From Amycolatopsis sp. MtRt-6 (GTDB lineage Bacteria > Actinomycetota > Actinomycetes > Mycobacteriales > Pseudonocardiaceae), in the NCBI RefSeq assembly GCF_017308975.1, contig NZ_JADWPD010000014.1, positions 62,001 to 126,000 on the forward strand: a DNA stretch of 64,000 nucleotides, written 5' to 3'. Below are positions 45,879 through 55,273 of this stretch, piece after piece. The notes under the pieces are model-generated. The model was not told the origin of the DNA and did no database searches. It worked only from the letters and a program-made list of their open reading frames with translations. Numbering within the stretch: position 1 is the stretch's first letter; each line of letters starts with the position of its first letter. A program made the position numbers and the translations under genes.

Positions 45879-46787
45879 ATGACGCTGACCGTGCTGGTGC
45901 CCGACGACGAGGGCATGAACGTGCTCGCCGAGGTCCCGCGGGTCCTGCCCGTGCGCTACCAGTGGGGCGAGCCGGTGCCGCCCGAGGCCGCGAAGGCGGA
46001 GGTGCTCATCCCCGGCAAGCACCCGCCGGGCGAGCAGCTGTGGCGCGCGCTGCCGAACCTGAAGCTGATCCAGCTGCTGTCCGCCGGCGCCGAAGACTGG
46101 ATCGGCAGGGTCCCCGACGGCGTCCTGCTCTCCACCTGCCGCGGCGCGCACGGCGGGAGCACCGCCGAGTGGGTCGTCGCCGCGCTGCTGTCGATGTACC
46201 GGAAGCTGGACGTCTTCGCCGCGGCGCAGCGCGAAGGCCGGTGGGAGCGGCAGACGGCCGACACGCTGCAGGGCAAGCGCGTGCTCGTCATCGGCGCCGG
46301 CGACCTCGGCCGGCACCTGCGGCGGCGGCTCGAGCCGTTCGACGCGCGCTGCACGATGGTCGGGATGACCGCGCGGGAGGGCGTGCACGGCGTGCGCGAG
46401 CTGCCCGGGCTGCTCGAACTGCACGACGTCGTGGTGCTGATGGTGCCGCTGACGTCCCGCACGCGCGGGATGGTGGACGCGGAGTTCCTGTCGCGGATGC
46501 GCGACGGGGCGGTGCTGGTCAACGTCTCGCGCGGCGCCGTCGTGGACACCGACGCTTTGGTCGCCGAACTGACCACGGGCCGGTTGCGGGCCGCCCTCGA
46601 CGTCACCGACCCCGAGCCGCCGCCCGCCGGGCACCCGCTGTGGACGGTGCCGGGCCTGCTGCTGACGCCGCACGTCGGTGGGGCGGTGCGCGGGGTTCGT
46701 GGTCGTTCGTACGCGGTCGCCGCGGCCGAGATCGCGCGGTACGCCGGCGGCGAGCTGCCGGACAACCTGGTGCACGGCGAATACTGA
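45879..46787 (+). CDS. D-2-hydroxyacid dehydrogenase
   Basis: A 302-aa NAD(P)H-dependent dehydrogenase of the D-isomer-specific family. The nucleotide-binding loop is RVLVIGAGDLGRHL, and the arginine of VNVSRGAVVDTDAL, the glutamate of VTDPEPPPAGHPL and the histidine of TPHVGG are the expected catalytic residues. It is shorter than SerA and lacks ACT domains. A TACGTT box (45866-45871) lies 7 nt before the ATG at 45879, consistent with a leaderless transcript. Substrate unknown. Confidence 0.88.
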   Translation: MTLTVLVPDDEGMNVLAEVPRVLPVRYQWGEPVPPEAAKAEVLIPGKHPPGEQLWRALPNLKLIQLLSAGAEDWIGRVPDGVLLSTCRGAHGGSTAEWVVAALLSMYRKLDVFAAAQREGRWERQTADTLQGKRVLVIGAGDLGRHLRRRLEPFDARCTMVGMTAREGVHGVRELPGLLELHDVVVLMVPLTSRTRGMVDAEFLSRMRDGAVLVNVSRGAVVDTDALVAELTTGRLRAALDVTDPEPPPAGHPLWTVPGLLLTPHVGGAVRGVRGRSYAVAAAEIARYAGGELPDNLVHGEY

Positions 46788-46824
46788 GCTCGCCAGGCCC
46801 GCGGGATTCCCCTAACCTGCGCGG

Positions 46825-47400
46825 GTGAACAGTGGAGACGACTTTTCGCAGCAGCCCACCAGCCTCCTGTCGGGCGTCGAGGACGATCGGTCGGACGACA
46901 CGCCGCGCCAGGGCGGGCTCGGTCTCGGCCTGCTGATCCTGCGGCTGGCGCTCGGCGTGACCATGGGCGCGCACGGCCTGCAGCACCTGTTCGGCCTGTT
47001 CGGCGGGCCGGGCATCGGCGGGTTCGCGCGGGTGCTGGAAACGTTCGGCTACCACAAGCAGACGACGCTGCTGTCGTGGATCACGGGCATCACCGAAGTG
47101 GGTGGCGGGGTGCTGGTGATCGTCGGGCTGTTCACGCCGCTGGCCGCGGCGGGGCTGCTCGGGGTGGCGGCGAACGCGGTGTACGCGAAGTTCCACGGGG
47201 GGTTCTTCGAGGGGGCGGGGCAGGGGTTCGAGTTCGAGCTGGTGCTGGGGGCCGTGGCGTTGAGCTTGCTGTTCACCGGGGCGGGGCCGATTTCGCTGGA
47301 GCGGAACACGCCGTGGCGGAAGCGGCCGTTGCCGTTGGGGCTGGTGTCGCTGCTGCTTGCCGCGGCGGCGACTGTGGTGGTCATCGTCCTGACGCGGTAG
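46825..47400 (+). CDS. DoxX-family membrane protein (Rv3005c-like)
   Basis: A 191-aa protein with four transmembrane segments beginning GLGLLILRLALGVTMGAHGL, with LFGLFGGPGIGGFARVLET and TGITEVGGGVLVIVGLF. These are DoxX-family sequences. In M. tuberculosis the equivalent Rv3005c (SseC-linked MRC complex) is associated with superoxide dismutase, but that link is not visible here. GTG start lies 6 nt after a TAACCT box (46813-46818), consistent with leaderless translation. Confidence 0.85.
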   Translation: MNSGDDFSQQPTSLLSGVEDDRSDDTPRQGGLGLGLLILRLALGVTMGAHGLQHLFGLFGGPGIGGFARVLETFGYHKQTTLLSWITGITEVGGGVLVIVGLFTPLAAAGLLGVAANAVYAKFHGGFFEGAGQGFEFELVLGAVALSLLFTGAGPISLERNTPWRKRPLPLGLVSLLLAAAATVVVIVLTR

Positions 47401-47510
47401 CGGCCGGGTTGGGGACAACTCGGTGGCTCCGGCCGCGGTTGTGGACAACTGCGGTGCGCGGGGCCGGAAATGTCGGTGGCCGCGAGTAACGTTGAAATCG
47501 GGGGTCCCCC

Positions 47511-47824
47511 GAGCGGCTGGGGGGCAAGGGAAGCTTCCCGGGCGGCCGGGAGTGCTGGGGAAAGGGAGCTCCCCGAGCGGCCGGGGTGTTGTGGCAAGGG
47601 CGGCACCCGAGTGGCCGCAGGGGCCCAGCAAAGTCGAACTCCAGGGGCCCCTCGCGGGAGACCGAGGGCGCGCTGAGGGCCGGTGGAGCTGTTGCCGGTG
47701 CGCTGAACGAGTCGTTCAGGACGTTCGAACCCGCTGCCACGACCGGCTCACGACCGCCCGGACGAACCCGGCCGAGGTGTTGCGGCAAGGGAACTCGCCA
47801 GCGCGGCCGGGATGTTGTGGCAAG
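47511..47824. repeat. Degenerate 34-35 bp tandem repeats in intergenic gap
   Basis: The 474-nt gap between convergent DoxX and ilvD genes contains repeated words of consensus GCGGCCGGGGTGTTGTGGCA AGG. Copies start at about 47511, 47541, 47575, 47609 (weaker), 47769 and 47803. The best three (47575, 47769, 47803) share GGTGTTG(T/C)GGCAAGGG or a close match. Spacing is mostly 34-35 bp, with a gap of about 160 bp between the first four and the last two. No open frame of credible composition exists. Confidence 0.6.
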
Positions 47825-47854
47825 AAAAAAGCCGCCCCGGCGAGCCGGGACGGC
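47825..47854 (-). terminator. Intrinsic terminator of ilvD
   Basis: On the minus strand a GC-rich hairpin with arms 47831-47840 and 47845-47854 (one mismatched position allowing G-T pairing) is followed by six T (A-run 47825-47830 on the plus strand), about 20 nt after the ilvD stop. This is a textbook rho-independent terminator. Confidence 0.85.
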
Positions 47855-47874
47855 CTTCTCGAAAACGGCCTGAC

Positions 47875-49719
47875 CTACTTGTTCACGTCGCGCACCGCGC
47901 CCGTGTCCGCCGACGTCGCCATCCGGGCGTACGCGCGCAACGCCGCCGTCACCGGGCGCTGGCGGTCCTTCGGCTGCCACGGCCTCTCGGACGCCTCCAT
48001 CTTCGCGCGGCGCTCGGCCAGGACGTCCGGGGCGACCAGCAGCTCCAGCCGGCGCTCATGGATGTCCAGGAGGATCCGGTCGCCGTTCTCCACCAGGCCG
48101 ATCAGGCCGCCCGCCGCCGCCTCCGGCGAAATGTGGCCCACCGAGATGCCCGACGAACCGCCCGAAAACCGGCCGTCCGTGATCAGGGCGCACTTCTTGC
48201 CCAGGCCCGATCCCTTCAGGAATGCCGTCGGGTGCAGCATCTCCTGCATGCCCGGGCCGCCTGCCGGGCCCTCGTAGCGGATCACCAGGACCTCGCCCGG
48301 CTGGATCTCCTTCTTCAAGATCGCCGAGACCGCTTCCTCCTGGCTCTCCAGCACCCGCGCCGGGCCCTCGAAGTGCCACAGGTCCTCGTCGATGCCCGCG
48401 GCCTTGATCACCGCGCCGTTCTCCGCCAGGTTGCCGCGGAGGATCGCCAGGCCGCCGTCCTTCGTGTACGCGTGCTCGACGTCGCGGATGCAGCCCTCCG
48501 CCGCGTCCGTGTCCAGCGACGACCAGCGGTTCGACGTCGAGAACGCCTCCGTCGTGCGGACCCCGCCCGGCGCCGCGTGGAACAGTTCGAGAGCGGCGGG
48601 AGAGGGCGACGAAGCCCGGATGTCCCACTGAGCCAGCCAGGACTCCAGGTCACGCGAGTGCACCGACCACACGTCCGTGTTGAGCAGGCCGCCGCGGTAC
48701 AGCTCGCCCAGGATCGCCGGGATTCCGCCCGCGCGGTGGACGTCCTCCATGTGGTAGTCCGAGTTCGGCGCGACCTTCGACAGGCACGGCACGCGGCGGC
48801 CGATCGCGTCGATGTCGGCGATCGTGAAGTCGACCTCGCCCTCCTGGGCGGCCGCCAGGATGTGCAGCACCGTGTTCGTCGAACCGCCCATCGCCATGTC
48901 GAGGGCCATCGCGTTCTCGAACGCCGCCTTCGACGCGATCGAGCGCGGCAGCACCGAGGCGTCGTCCTCCTCGTACCAGCGCTTGCACAGCTCGACGACC
49001 GTGCGGCCGGCCTCCTCGAACAGCGCGCGCCGGGCAGCGTGCGTTGCCAGCGTCGAGCCGTTGCCCGGCAGCGACAGGCCGAGGGCCTCGGTGAGGCAGT
49101 TCATCGAGTTCGCCGTGAACATGCCGGAGCACGATCCGCACGTCGGGCAGGCCGAACGCTCGACGATCGCCAGCCCGTCCTCGTCGACCTCCGTGCTCGC
49201 CGACGCCGCGATCGCGGTGATCAGGTCGGTCGGGGCCTGCGCGACGCCGCCCACGACGACCGCCTTGCCGGCCTCCATCGGGCCGCCGGAGACGAACACC
49301 ACCGGGATGTTCAGGCGCATCGCCGCGTTGAGCATGCCCGGGGTGATCTTGTCGCAGTTGGAGATGCACACCAGCGCGTCGGCCTGGTGCGCGTTGACCA
49401 TGTACTCCACCGAGTCGGCGATGATCTCGCGCGAGGGCAGCGAGTAGAGCATCCCGGAGTGGCCCATGGCGATGCCGTCGTCGACGGCGATCGTGTGGAA
49501 CTCGCGCGCGACGCCGCCCGCTTCCTTGACCGCGTCCGCGACGATCTCGCCGAGGTCCTTCAGGTGCACGTGGCCCGGCACGAACTGGGTGTAGGAGTTG
49601 GCGATCGCCACGATCGGCTTGCCGAAGTCGCTGTCGGTCATGCCGGTGGCGCGCCAGAGCGAGCGCGCGCCCGCCGCGTTGCGGCCGTGGGTGGTGGTCC
49701 GGGAACGGAGAGGCGGCAC
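47875..49719 (-). CDS. ilvD: Dihydroxy-acid dehydratase
   Basis: A 614-aa enzyme that dehydrates 2,3-dihydroxy-isovalerate or -methylvalerate in valine, leucine and isoleucine synthesis. Iron-sulfur cysteines lie in SNCDKITPGM and SACPTCGSCSGMFTANSM. GRFSGGSSGISVGHISPEAA near the C-terminus is the second family signature. It starts at GTG 49719 after TGGGAG. The gene lies near ilvBNC but on the opposite strand with its own promoter, so its control may differ from the attenuated operon. Confidence 0.97.
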   Translation of the reverse strand: MPPLRSRTTTHGRNAAGARSLWRATGMTDSDFGKPIVAIANSYTQFVPGHVHLKDLGEIVADAVKEAGGVAREFHTIAVDDGIAMGHSGMLYSLPSREIIADSVEYMVNAHQADALVCISNCDKITPGMLNAAMRLNIPVVFVSGGPMEAGKAVVVGGVAQAPTDLITAIAASASTEVDEDGLAIVERSACPTCGSCSGMFTANSMNCLTEALGLSLPGNGSTLATHAARRALFEEAGRTVVELCKRWYEEDDASVLPRSIASKAAFENAMALDMAMGGSTNTVLHILAAAQEGEVDFTIADIDAIGRRVPCLSKVAPNSDYHMEDVHRAGGIPAILGELYRGGLLNTDVWSVHSRDLESWLAQWDIRASSPSPAALELFHAAPGGVRTTEAFSTSNRWSSLDTDAAEGCIRDVEHAYTKDGGLAILRGNLAENGAVIKAAGIDEDLWHFEGPARVLESQEEAVSAILKKEIQPGEVLVIRYEGPAGGPGMQEMLHPTAFLKGSGLGKKCALITDGRFSGGSSGISVGHISPEAAAGGLIGLVENGDRILLDIHERRLELLVAPDVLAERRAKMEASERPWQPKDRQRPVTAALRAYARMATSADTGAVRDVNK

Positions 49720-49800
49720 GGGAACTCCCAGGTCAAAGGGTGGCCGGCGAAACTGGTCCTACCAATTTACGCTGCCCGGCTCCCGAGACGAGCCGCGGGG

Positions 49801-50319
49801 TTATTCGCTCGGTGACGTCCCGGGCTTGAGGTCCTCGGCCTGCAGCACCCCGCTCGGGTCCGCGACCAGGCCCTCGCTGACCAGCGACAGCACCGGCAGG
49901 TGCCGGGTCCGCACGGTCGGCAGCGGCACCTTCGTGTCGTCCTGCAGCACCGCCTGCACGCGCGCCTTCTTCGTGATCGCCAGCCCCTTCAACGCCGACC
50001 ACGGGATGTCGCGGTGGCCGAACATCGTGCGGACGGCCAGCCCCGAGCGCGTCGCGACCGTGCGGTGGCGGATCACGAACACCGCCAGCGCGATCGGGAA
50101 GACGTAGAGCCACTGCAGGTACGGGATCTCCCCGAGCGCGATCGGCGTCACGCAGATCGTCAGGAGGGCGATCGCCATGAAGGACGTGCGGGGGACGCGG
50201 AAGACGGCCTTCCGGCCTTCGTCCTGCTGTTTTTCGGCCACCCCGAAATGGTGCACCGCGCCGCCGACCGGCCCGGACCCGGGTCTCGCCGGTGTGACCC
50301 ACGTCCACGATGCGGACAT
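49801..50319 (-). CDS. PH-domain membrane protein (Cfp6/Rv3004-like)
   Basis: A 172-aa protein. Two transmembrane segments (about 48-65 and 68-85, MAIALLTICVTPIALG and WLYVFPIALAVFVI) precede a small bacterial PH-like domain (RHRTVATRSGLAVRTMFGH, then DIPWSALKGLAITKKARVQ). It corresponds to mycobacterial Cfp6 by fold and by its place next to ilvB. The start is uncertain: ATG 50319 after GGGATGAC is chosen. It is divergent from the ilvB leader. Confidence 0.7.
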   Translation of the reverse strand: MSASWTWVTPARPGSGPVGGAVHHFGVAEKQQDEGRKAVFRVPRTSFMAIALLTICVTPIALGEIPYLQWLYVFPIALAVFVIRHRTVATRSGLAVRTMFGHRDIPWSALKGLAITKKARVQAVLQDDTKVPLPTVRTRHLPVLSLVSEGLVADPSGVLQAEDLKPGTSPSE

Positions 50320-50333
50320 GTCATCCCGCAGAG

Positions 50334-50363
50334 TTGACACCCGCATGGCGTTCGGTCTAGCGT
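50334..50363 (+). promoter_or_regulatory. Promoter of the ilvBNC leader
   Basis: TTGACA (50334-50339) and TAGCGT (50358-50363) with an 18-nt spacer. The predicted transcription start falls at 50370-50371, exactly at the GTG of the leader peptide. Confidence 0.65.
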
Positions 50364-50370
50364 CATCGCC

Positions 50371-50418
50371 GTGACACCGCTGACCGGCCTCGTACTTCCC
50401 AAGCGCGTCGACGCTTAG
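50371..50418 (+). CDS. ilvBNC leader peptide
   Basis: A 15-codon frame, MTPLTGLVLPKRVDA, starting GTG and ending TAG. It contains three leucines and two valines, including the run GLVL. It has no ribosome site and begins where transcription should start, so it is probably translated leaderless. Together with the downstream alternative hairpins and T-run terminator it fits ribosome-mediated attenuation by leucine and valine supply. Leader peptides of this kind are known before ilvB in other actinobacteria such as Corynebacterium glutamicum. Confidence 0.65.
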   Translation: MTPLTGLVLPKRVDA

Positions 50419-50483
50419 GGAAGACTTTCCGCTGCGTCGACGCGCGAACCCTCGTGCGACCTTACGGTCGGCGAGGGTTTTTT
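50405..50483 (+). terminator. Attenuator of ilvBNC
   Basis: Two copies of the palindrome GCGTCGACGC (50405-50414, 50434-50443) can pair with each other, with the first copy overlapping the leader-peptide end. They are followed by an intrinsic terminator: AACCCTC (50447-50453) with GAGGGTT (50473-50479), inner CGACC/GGTCG, loop TTAC, and six T (50478-50483). A ribosome at the leader stop would mask the first GCGTCGACGC. This alternative-pairing layout is that of an attenuator. Confidence 0.7.
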
Positions 50484-50565
50484 GTTGCCCTAGGGAAGCA
50501 ATTCCCCGCCCCACCGCACAAAACCGACCCGAACGAGTGACACCGAGACCCACGAGGCAGATCCG

Positions 50566-52446
50566 ATGACCAGTGCGACGTCGCGCAGCGACGCGAAGCC
50601 CGGGCCGACGCCCGGAACGCCCGGAGCACGTCCGAAGCCGGCTCCACCGGCGGGAACGCCGGTGCGCGTCACCGGCGCCCAGTCCCTCGTGCGCTCGCTC
50701 GAGGCCGTCGGCGCCGAGGTGGTCTTCGGGATCCCGGGCGGCACCATCCTGCCCGCCTACGACCCGCTCCTCGACTCGACGAAGGTCCGCCACGTCCTGG
50801 TCCGCCACGAGCAGGGCGCCGGCCACGCGGCCACCGGGTACGCGCAGGCCACCGGCAAGGTCGGGGTCTGCATGGCGACCTCGGGCCCGGGCGCGACCAA
50901 CCTGGTCACCCCGCTCGCCGACGCGAACATGGACTCGGTGCCGGTCGTGGCCATCACCGGGCAGCAGTCCCGCGCGCTGATCGGCACCGACGCGTTCCAG
51001 GAAGCCGACATCTGCGGCATCACCATGCCGATCACCAAGCACAACTTCCTCGTCACGGACCCCGCGGACATCCCGCGGACCATCGCCGAGGCGTTCCACC
51101 TGGCCGCGACCGGCCGCCCCGGCCCGGTCCTGGTGGACATCCCCAAGGACGTGCTGCAGGAGATGACCTCGTTCTCCTGGCCGACGGAGCTGCGCCTCCC
51201 GGGCTACCGCCCGACGCTGCGCCCGCACGGCAAGCAGGTCCGCGAAGCCGCGAAGCTGATCGCCAAGTCGCGGCGCCCGGTGCTCTACGTCGGCGGCGGC
51301 GTCATCAAGGCCGAGGCGCACGAGCAGCTGAAGCAACTCGCCGAGCTGACGAACATCCCCGTCGTCACCACGCTGATGGCGCGCGGCGCGTTCCCCGACT
51401 CGCACCCGCAGCACCTCGGCATGCCGGGCATGCACGGCTCGGTCGCCGCGGTCGCCGCCATGCAGCGCGCCGACCTGCTGATCGCGCTCGGCGCCCGGTT
51501 CGACGACCGGGTCACCGGCCAGCTGTCGTCGTTCGCGCCGGACGCCGCGATCGTGCACGCCGACATCGACCCGGCCGAGATCTCCAAGAACCGCAAGGCC
51601 GACGTCCCGATCGTCGGCGACTGCAAGGAGATCATCGGCGAGCTGATCACCGCCGTGACGACGGAGTTCGACCACAGCGGCCGGCCGGACCTGACCGACT
51701 GGTGGACCCAGGCCGACGACTGGCGCAAGACCTACCCGGCCGGCTACGAGTGGCCCGACGACGGTTCGCTGTCGCCGCAGTACGTCATCGAGCGGATCGG
51801 CGAGCTCGTCGGCCCGGACGCCGTCTACGCCGCCGGGGTCGGCCAGCACCAGATGTGGGCCGCGCAGTTCGTCAAGTACGAGAACCCGCGCACCTGGATC
51901 AACTCCGGCGGCCTCGGCACCATGGGCTACGCGGTGCCCGCCGCGATGGGCGCGCAGTTCGGCGTCCCGGACAAGCCGGTCTGGGCGATCGACGGCGACG
52001 GCTGCTTCCAGATGACGAACCAGGAGCTGGCCACCTGCGCCATCGAAGGCGCGCCGATCAAGGTCGCCGTCATCAACAACGGCAACCTGGGCATGGTCCG
52101 GCAGTGGCAGAACCTCTTCTACTCGGAGCGGTACTCCAACACCGACCTCGGCACGCACAAGCACCGCATCCCGGACTTCGTCCTGCTGGCGGAGGCGCTG
52201 GGCTGCGCCGGCCTGCGGTGCGAGACCCGCGAAGACGTCGACGCCACCATCCGCCGCGCGATGGAAATCAACGACCGCCCCGTCGTGATCGACTTCGTCG
52301 TGGGGAAGGATGCCCAGGTGTGGCCGATGGTCGCGGCCGGCACCGGCAACGACGAGATCATGGCGGTCCGGGGCATCCGGCCGCTGTTCGACGACGACGA
52401 GGTTTCGGTCGAGACGACCGAAGCCGCCGCGGAAGGTGAGCGCTGA
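50566..52446 (+). CDS. ilvB: Acetolactate synthase, large catalytic subunit
   Basis: A 626-aa ThDP enzyme that joins two pyruvates, or pyruvate and 2-oxobutyrate, in branched-chain amino acid synthesis. ThDP-activating glutamate E82 in RHEQGAGHAATGYAQ, FAD-domain RFDDRVTGQ, and C-terminal ThDP motif GDGCFQM to NNGNLGM are all present. The first 30 residues (RSDAKPGPTPGTPGARPKPA) are a low-complexity extension. It is the first gene of ilvBNC and is preceded by the attenuator leader. ilvN starts 1 nt after its stop. Confidence 0.97.
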   Translation: MTSATSRSDAKPGPTPGTPGARPKPAPPAGTPVRVTGAQSLVRSLEAVGAEVVFGIPGGTILPAYDPLLDSTKVRHVLVRHEQGAGHAATGYAQATGKVGVCMATSGPGATNLVTPLADANMDSVPVVAITGQQSRALIGTDAFQEADICGITMPITKHNFLVTDPADIPRTIAEAFHLAATGRPGPVLVDIPKDVLQEMTSFSWPTELRLPGYRPTLRPHGKQVREAAKLIAKSRRPVLYVGGGVIKAEAHEQLKQLAELTNIPVVTTLMARGAFPDSHPQHLGMPGMHGSVAAVAAMQRADLLIALGARFDDRVTGQLSSFAPDAAIVHADIDPAEISKNRKADVPIVGDCKEIIGELITAVTTEFDHSGRPDLTDWWTQADDWRKTYPAGYEWPDDGSLSPQYVIERIGELVGPDAVYAAGVGQHQMWAAQFVKYENPRTWINSGGLGTMGYAVPAAMGAQFGVPDKPVWAIDGDGCFQMTNQELATCAIEGAPIKVAVINNGNLGMVRQWQNLFYSERYSNTDLGTHKHRIPDFVLLAEALGCAGLRCETREDVDATIRRAMEINDRPVVIDFVVGKDAQVWPMVAAGTGNDEIMAVRGIRPLFDDDEVSVETTEAAAEGER

Positions 52447-52447
52447 G

Positions 52448-52954
52448 ATGAGCGTCCACACGCTGAGTGTCCTGGTCGAGAACAAGCCCGGTGTGCTCGC
52501 GCGCGTGTCGGGCCTGTTCTCCCGCCGCGGGTTCAACATCGAGTCCCTCGCCGTCGGGCCCACGGAAAACCCCGAGGTGTCCCGCATGACGATCGTGGTC
52601 GCCGTGGAAGAGCTACCGCTCGAACAGGTGACGAAGCAGCTCAACAAGCTGGTCAACGTGATCAAGATCGTCGAGCTGGAGCAGTCGACCGCCGTGCAGC
52701 GCGAACTGCTGCTGGTGAAGGTTCGCGCCGACAACACCGTGCGCAGCCAGGTCCTCGAAACCGTCCAGCTCTTCCGGGCCAAGGTGGTGGACGTCTCTCC
52801 GGAGGCACTCACCGTCGAGGCCACCGGGACGTCCGACAAGATCGGTGCGTTGCTGCGGATGCTGGAGCCGTATGGCATCCGCGAGCTCGTGCAGTCCGGC
52901 ATGGTCGCGGTGGGTCGCGGCGCCCGTTCGATCACCGCCACATCACCGCGATAA
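52448..52954 (+). CDS. ilvN: Acetolactate synthase, small regulatory subunit
   Basis: A 168-aa regulatory subunit with an N-terminal ACT domain (HTLSVLVENKPGVLARVSGL, then FSRRGFNIESLAVGPTEN) and a C-terminal ALS_ss domain (ELLLVKVRADNTVRSQVLE). It binds valine for feedback inhibition and raises IlvB activity. It lies directly after ilvB and 32 nt before ilvC. Confidence 0.97.
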   Translation: MSVHTLSVLVENKPGVLARVSGLFSRRGFNIESLAVGPTENPEVSRMTIVVAVEELPLEQVTKQLNKLVNVIKIVELEQSTAVQRELLLVKVRADNTVRSQVLETVQLFRAKVVDVSPEALTVEATGTSDKIGALLRMLEPYGIRELVQSGMVAVGRGARSITATSPR

Positions 52955-52986
52955 AGAAGTAAGTCAGGAAAGGAAGCAGTACCCCC

Positions 52987-54000
<1,014 letters not shown>

Positions 54001-54028
54001 CGTTCTTATCGGTAACACAGTTGCCTGG

Positions 54029-54066
54029 ACCGAAGGGGACGCCCGCTACCGGGCGTCCCCTTCGGT
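54029..54066. terminator. Terminator after ilvC
   Basis: Perfect 17-bp inverted repeat (ACCGAAGGGGACGCCCG at 54029-54045, complement at 54050-54066) with loop CTAC, 28 nt after the ilvC stop. Confidence 0.88.
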
Positions 54067-54085
54067 GTCTCGTTACGCTGACCGC

Positions 54086-54340
54086 ATGACCGACGACAAG
54101 GAGCACATCCGGCACCACCTCGACCTGTCGCGGGCCGAGTGGATCCGGGGTGAACCCGCGGGCGTCACGCTCGACGAGGTCGTCGAGTACGCGTTCGTGC
54201 CGCACACCGACGGCGTCACCTACGTCGCGATGCGGAAGTCGACGGATCCCGACGGCGTGGTCCTGGTCTTCACCCCTTCGGAGTGGGACGCGTTCCTCAA
54301 GGGCGTCCGCGACGGCGAGTTCGACCTGCCCGAGGCCTAG
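54086..54340 (+). CDS. DUF397-like small protein
   Basis: An 84-aa protein with a DUF397-like domain: VEYAFVPHTDGVTYVAMRKS, then LVFTPSEWDAFLKGVRDGEF. DUF397 proteins are small actinobacterial partners of HTH regulators, but no HTH gene of that type adjoins this one. A TACGCT box (54074-54079) lies 6 nt before the ATG, suggesting leaderless expression. Its 3' end overlaps the convergent SnoaL-like gene by 4 nt. Confidence 0.7.
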   Translation: MTDDKEHIRHHLDLSRAEWIRGEPAGVTLDEVVEYAFVPHTDGVTYVAMRKSTDPDGVVLVFTPSEWDAFLKGVRDGEFDLPEA

Positions 54341-55203
54341 GGAAGCTTCGCGGCCAGCTCGGGGATCTTCCCGAGCTCGCCGGCGATCCCGAGGTGGTCG
54401 CCGTAGTCGCGGGACTCCACGATGAGCCCGCCCGAGATCCGCATGACGAAGAGGTTCGCCACCCGCACCGGCTTTCCGCCGTAGCTGCCCTGGTAGGCGA
54501 ACTCGCCGATCAGCACTTCCGGATCGGTGCCCCGGTAGGTGACCAGGTCCGTAACGGCGAACCCCGGGTTCAGCGCCTTGCCCGCCGCGAAGTGCGCGCG
54601 CAGCTCGTCGCGGGTGCGCATGACCTCGGAGCCCGGCAGGAACGGGTGCGTGACGTGTGTTTCCTCCGCGTACAGCTCCGGCAGTCCGTCCCAGCGCCCG
54701 GCGGCGACGCCGTGGACGAGCCGCTCGAACACCGTGTCCCCGCTCTCCGGCGTGACCGGGGAAAGTTCGTGCGGCGGAGCCTGTTCGTAGGCCTGCACCA
54801 GCTGGTCGACGCCGTCGCGGACGACCGCGAACCGCAGGTAGTCGTGGTAGTCGCGGGAATGGACGATCAGGCCGTCGCGGACGCGCAGCACCTGGACGTT
54901 GGCCGTGGGGATCGTCCGCCCGGTCCGCACCGATTCGGCGTCGTAGTCGTATTCGGCGACGATCACCTCGGGGTCGGTGGTCTCGTGTACGACGACGTTC
55001 TTGCGCTTGAACCGCATCGTGCCGGCGAGGGCGCCGGTGAACCGTTCGTGGACCGTCGCGCGACCCGTGATGCGGGCCGGCCGCGGTACCGCCTGGGGGT
55101 GCTCGACGACGGTGTCTTCCGCGTAGAGCGCGGAAAGGTCTTCCCAGCGTCCTTCGGTGATGCCGTCGGACAGTGCGTGGAACACCTCGCGGGGCGCGTT
55201 CAT
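54337..55203 (-). CDS. Double SnoaL/NTF2-like protein
   Basis: A 288-aa protein made of two SnoaL-like domains (about residues 1-130 and 150-280). Each starts with an alpha helix and YAEDT/YAEET and ends with a paired-strand segment (VQVLRVRDGLIVHSRDYHDY; LFVMRISGGLIVESRDYGDH). The internal similarity points to duplication. Members act as isomerases, hydrolases or ligand binders. GGGAGGACCGT precedes the ATG. Function unknown. Confidence 0.82.
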   Translation of the reverse strand: MNAPREVFHALSDGITEGRWEDLSALYAEDTVVEHPQAVPRPARITGRATVHERFTGALAGTMRFKRKNVVVHETTDPEVIVAEYDYDAESVRTGRTIPTANVQVLRVRDGLIVHSRDYHDYLRFAVVRDGVDQLVQAYEQAPPHELSPVTPESGDTVFERLVHGVAAGRWDGLPELYAEETHVTHPFLPGSEVMRTRDELRAHFAAGKALNPGFAVTDLVTYRGTDPEVLIGEFAYQGSYGGKPVRVANLFVMRISGGLIVESRDYGDHLGIAGELGKIPELAAKLP

Positions 55204-55225
55204 ACGGTCCTCCCAGTAGCAAAAC

Positions 55226-55267
55226 GGAGTCGGTAGTCCGCCTATGACGATACGGACTACCGACTCC
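55226..55267. terminator. Long inverted repeat between ankyrin and SnoaL genes
   Basis: Perfect 15-bp arms GGAGTCGGTAGTCCG (55226-55240) and CGGACTACCGACTCC (55253-55267) with a 12-nt loop, just past the ankyrin gene stop on the minus strand and 22 nt upstream of the SnoaL start. It is most likely a terminator, though an operator role is possible. Confidence 0.6.
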
Positions 55268-55273
55268 GGTTGG

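Noticed and set aside
47511..47824. Possible CRISPR array
   Set aside because: The units are degenerate, spacer lengths are near zero to a few bases or very long, and no cas genes are near.
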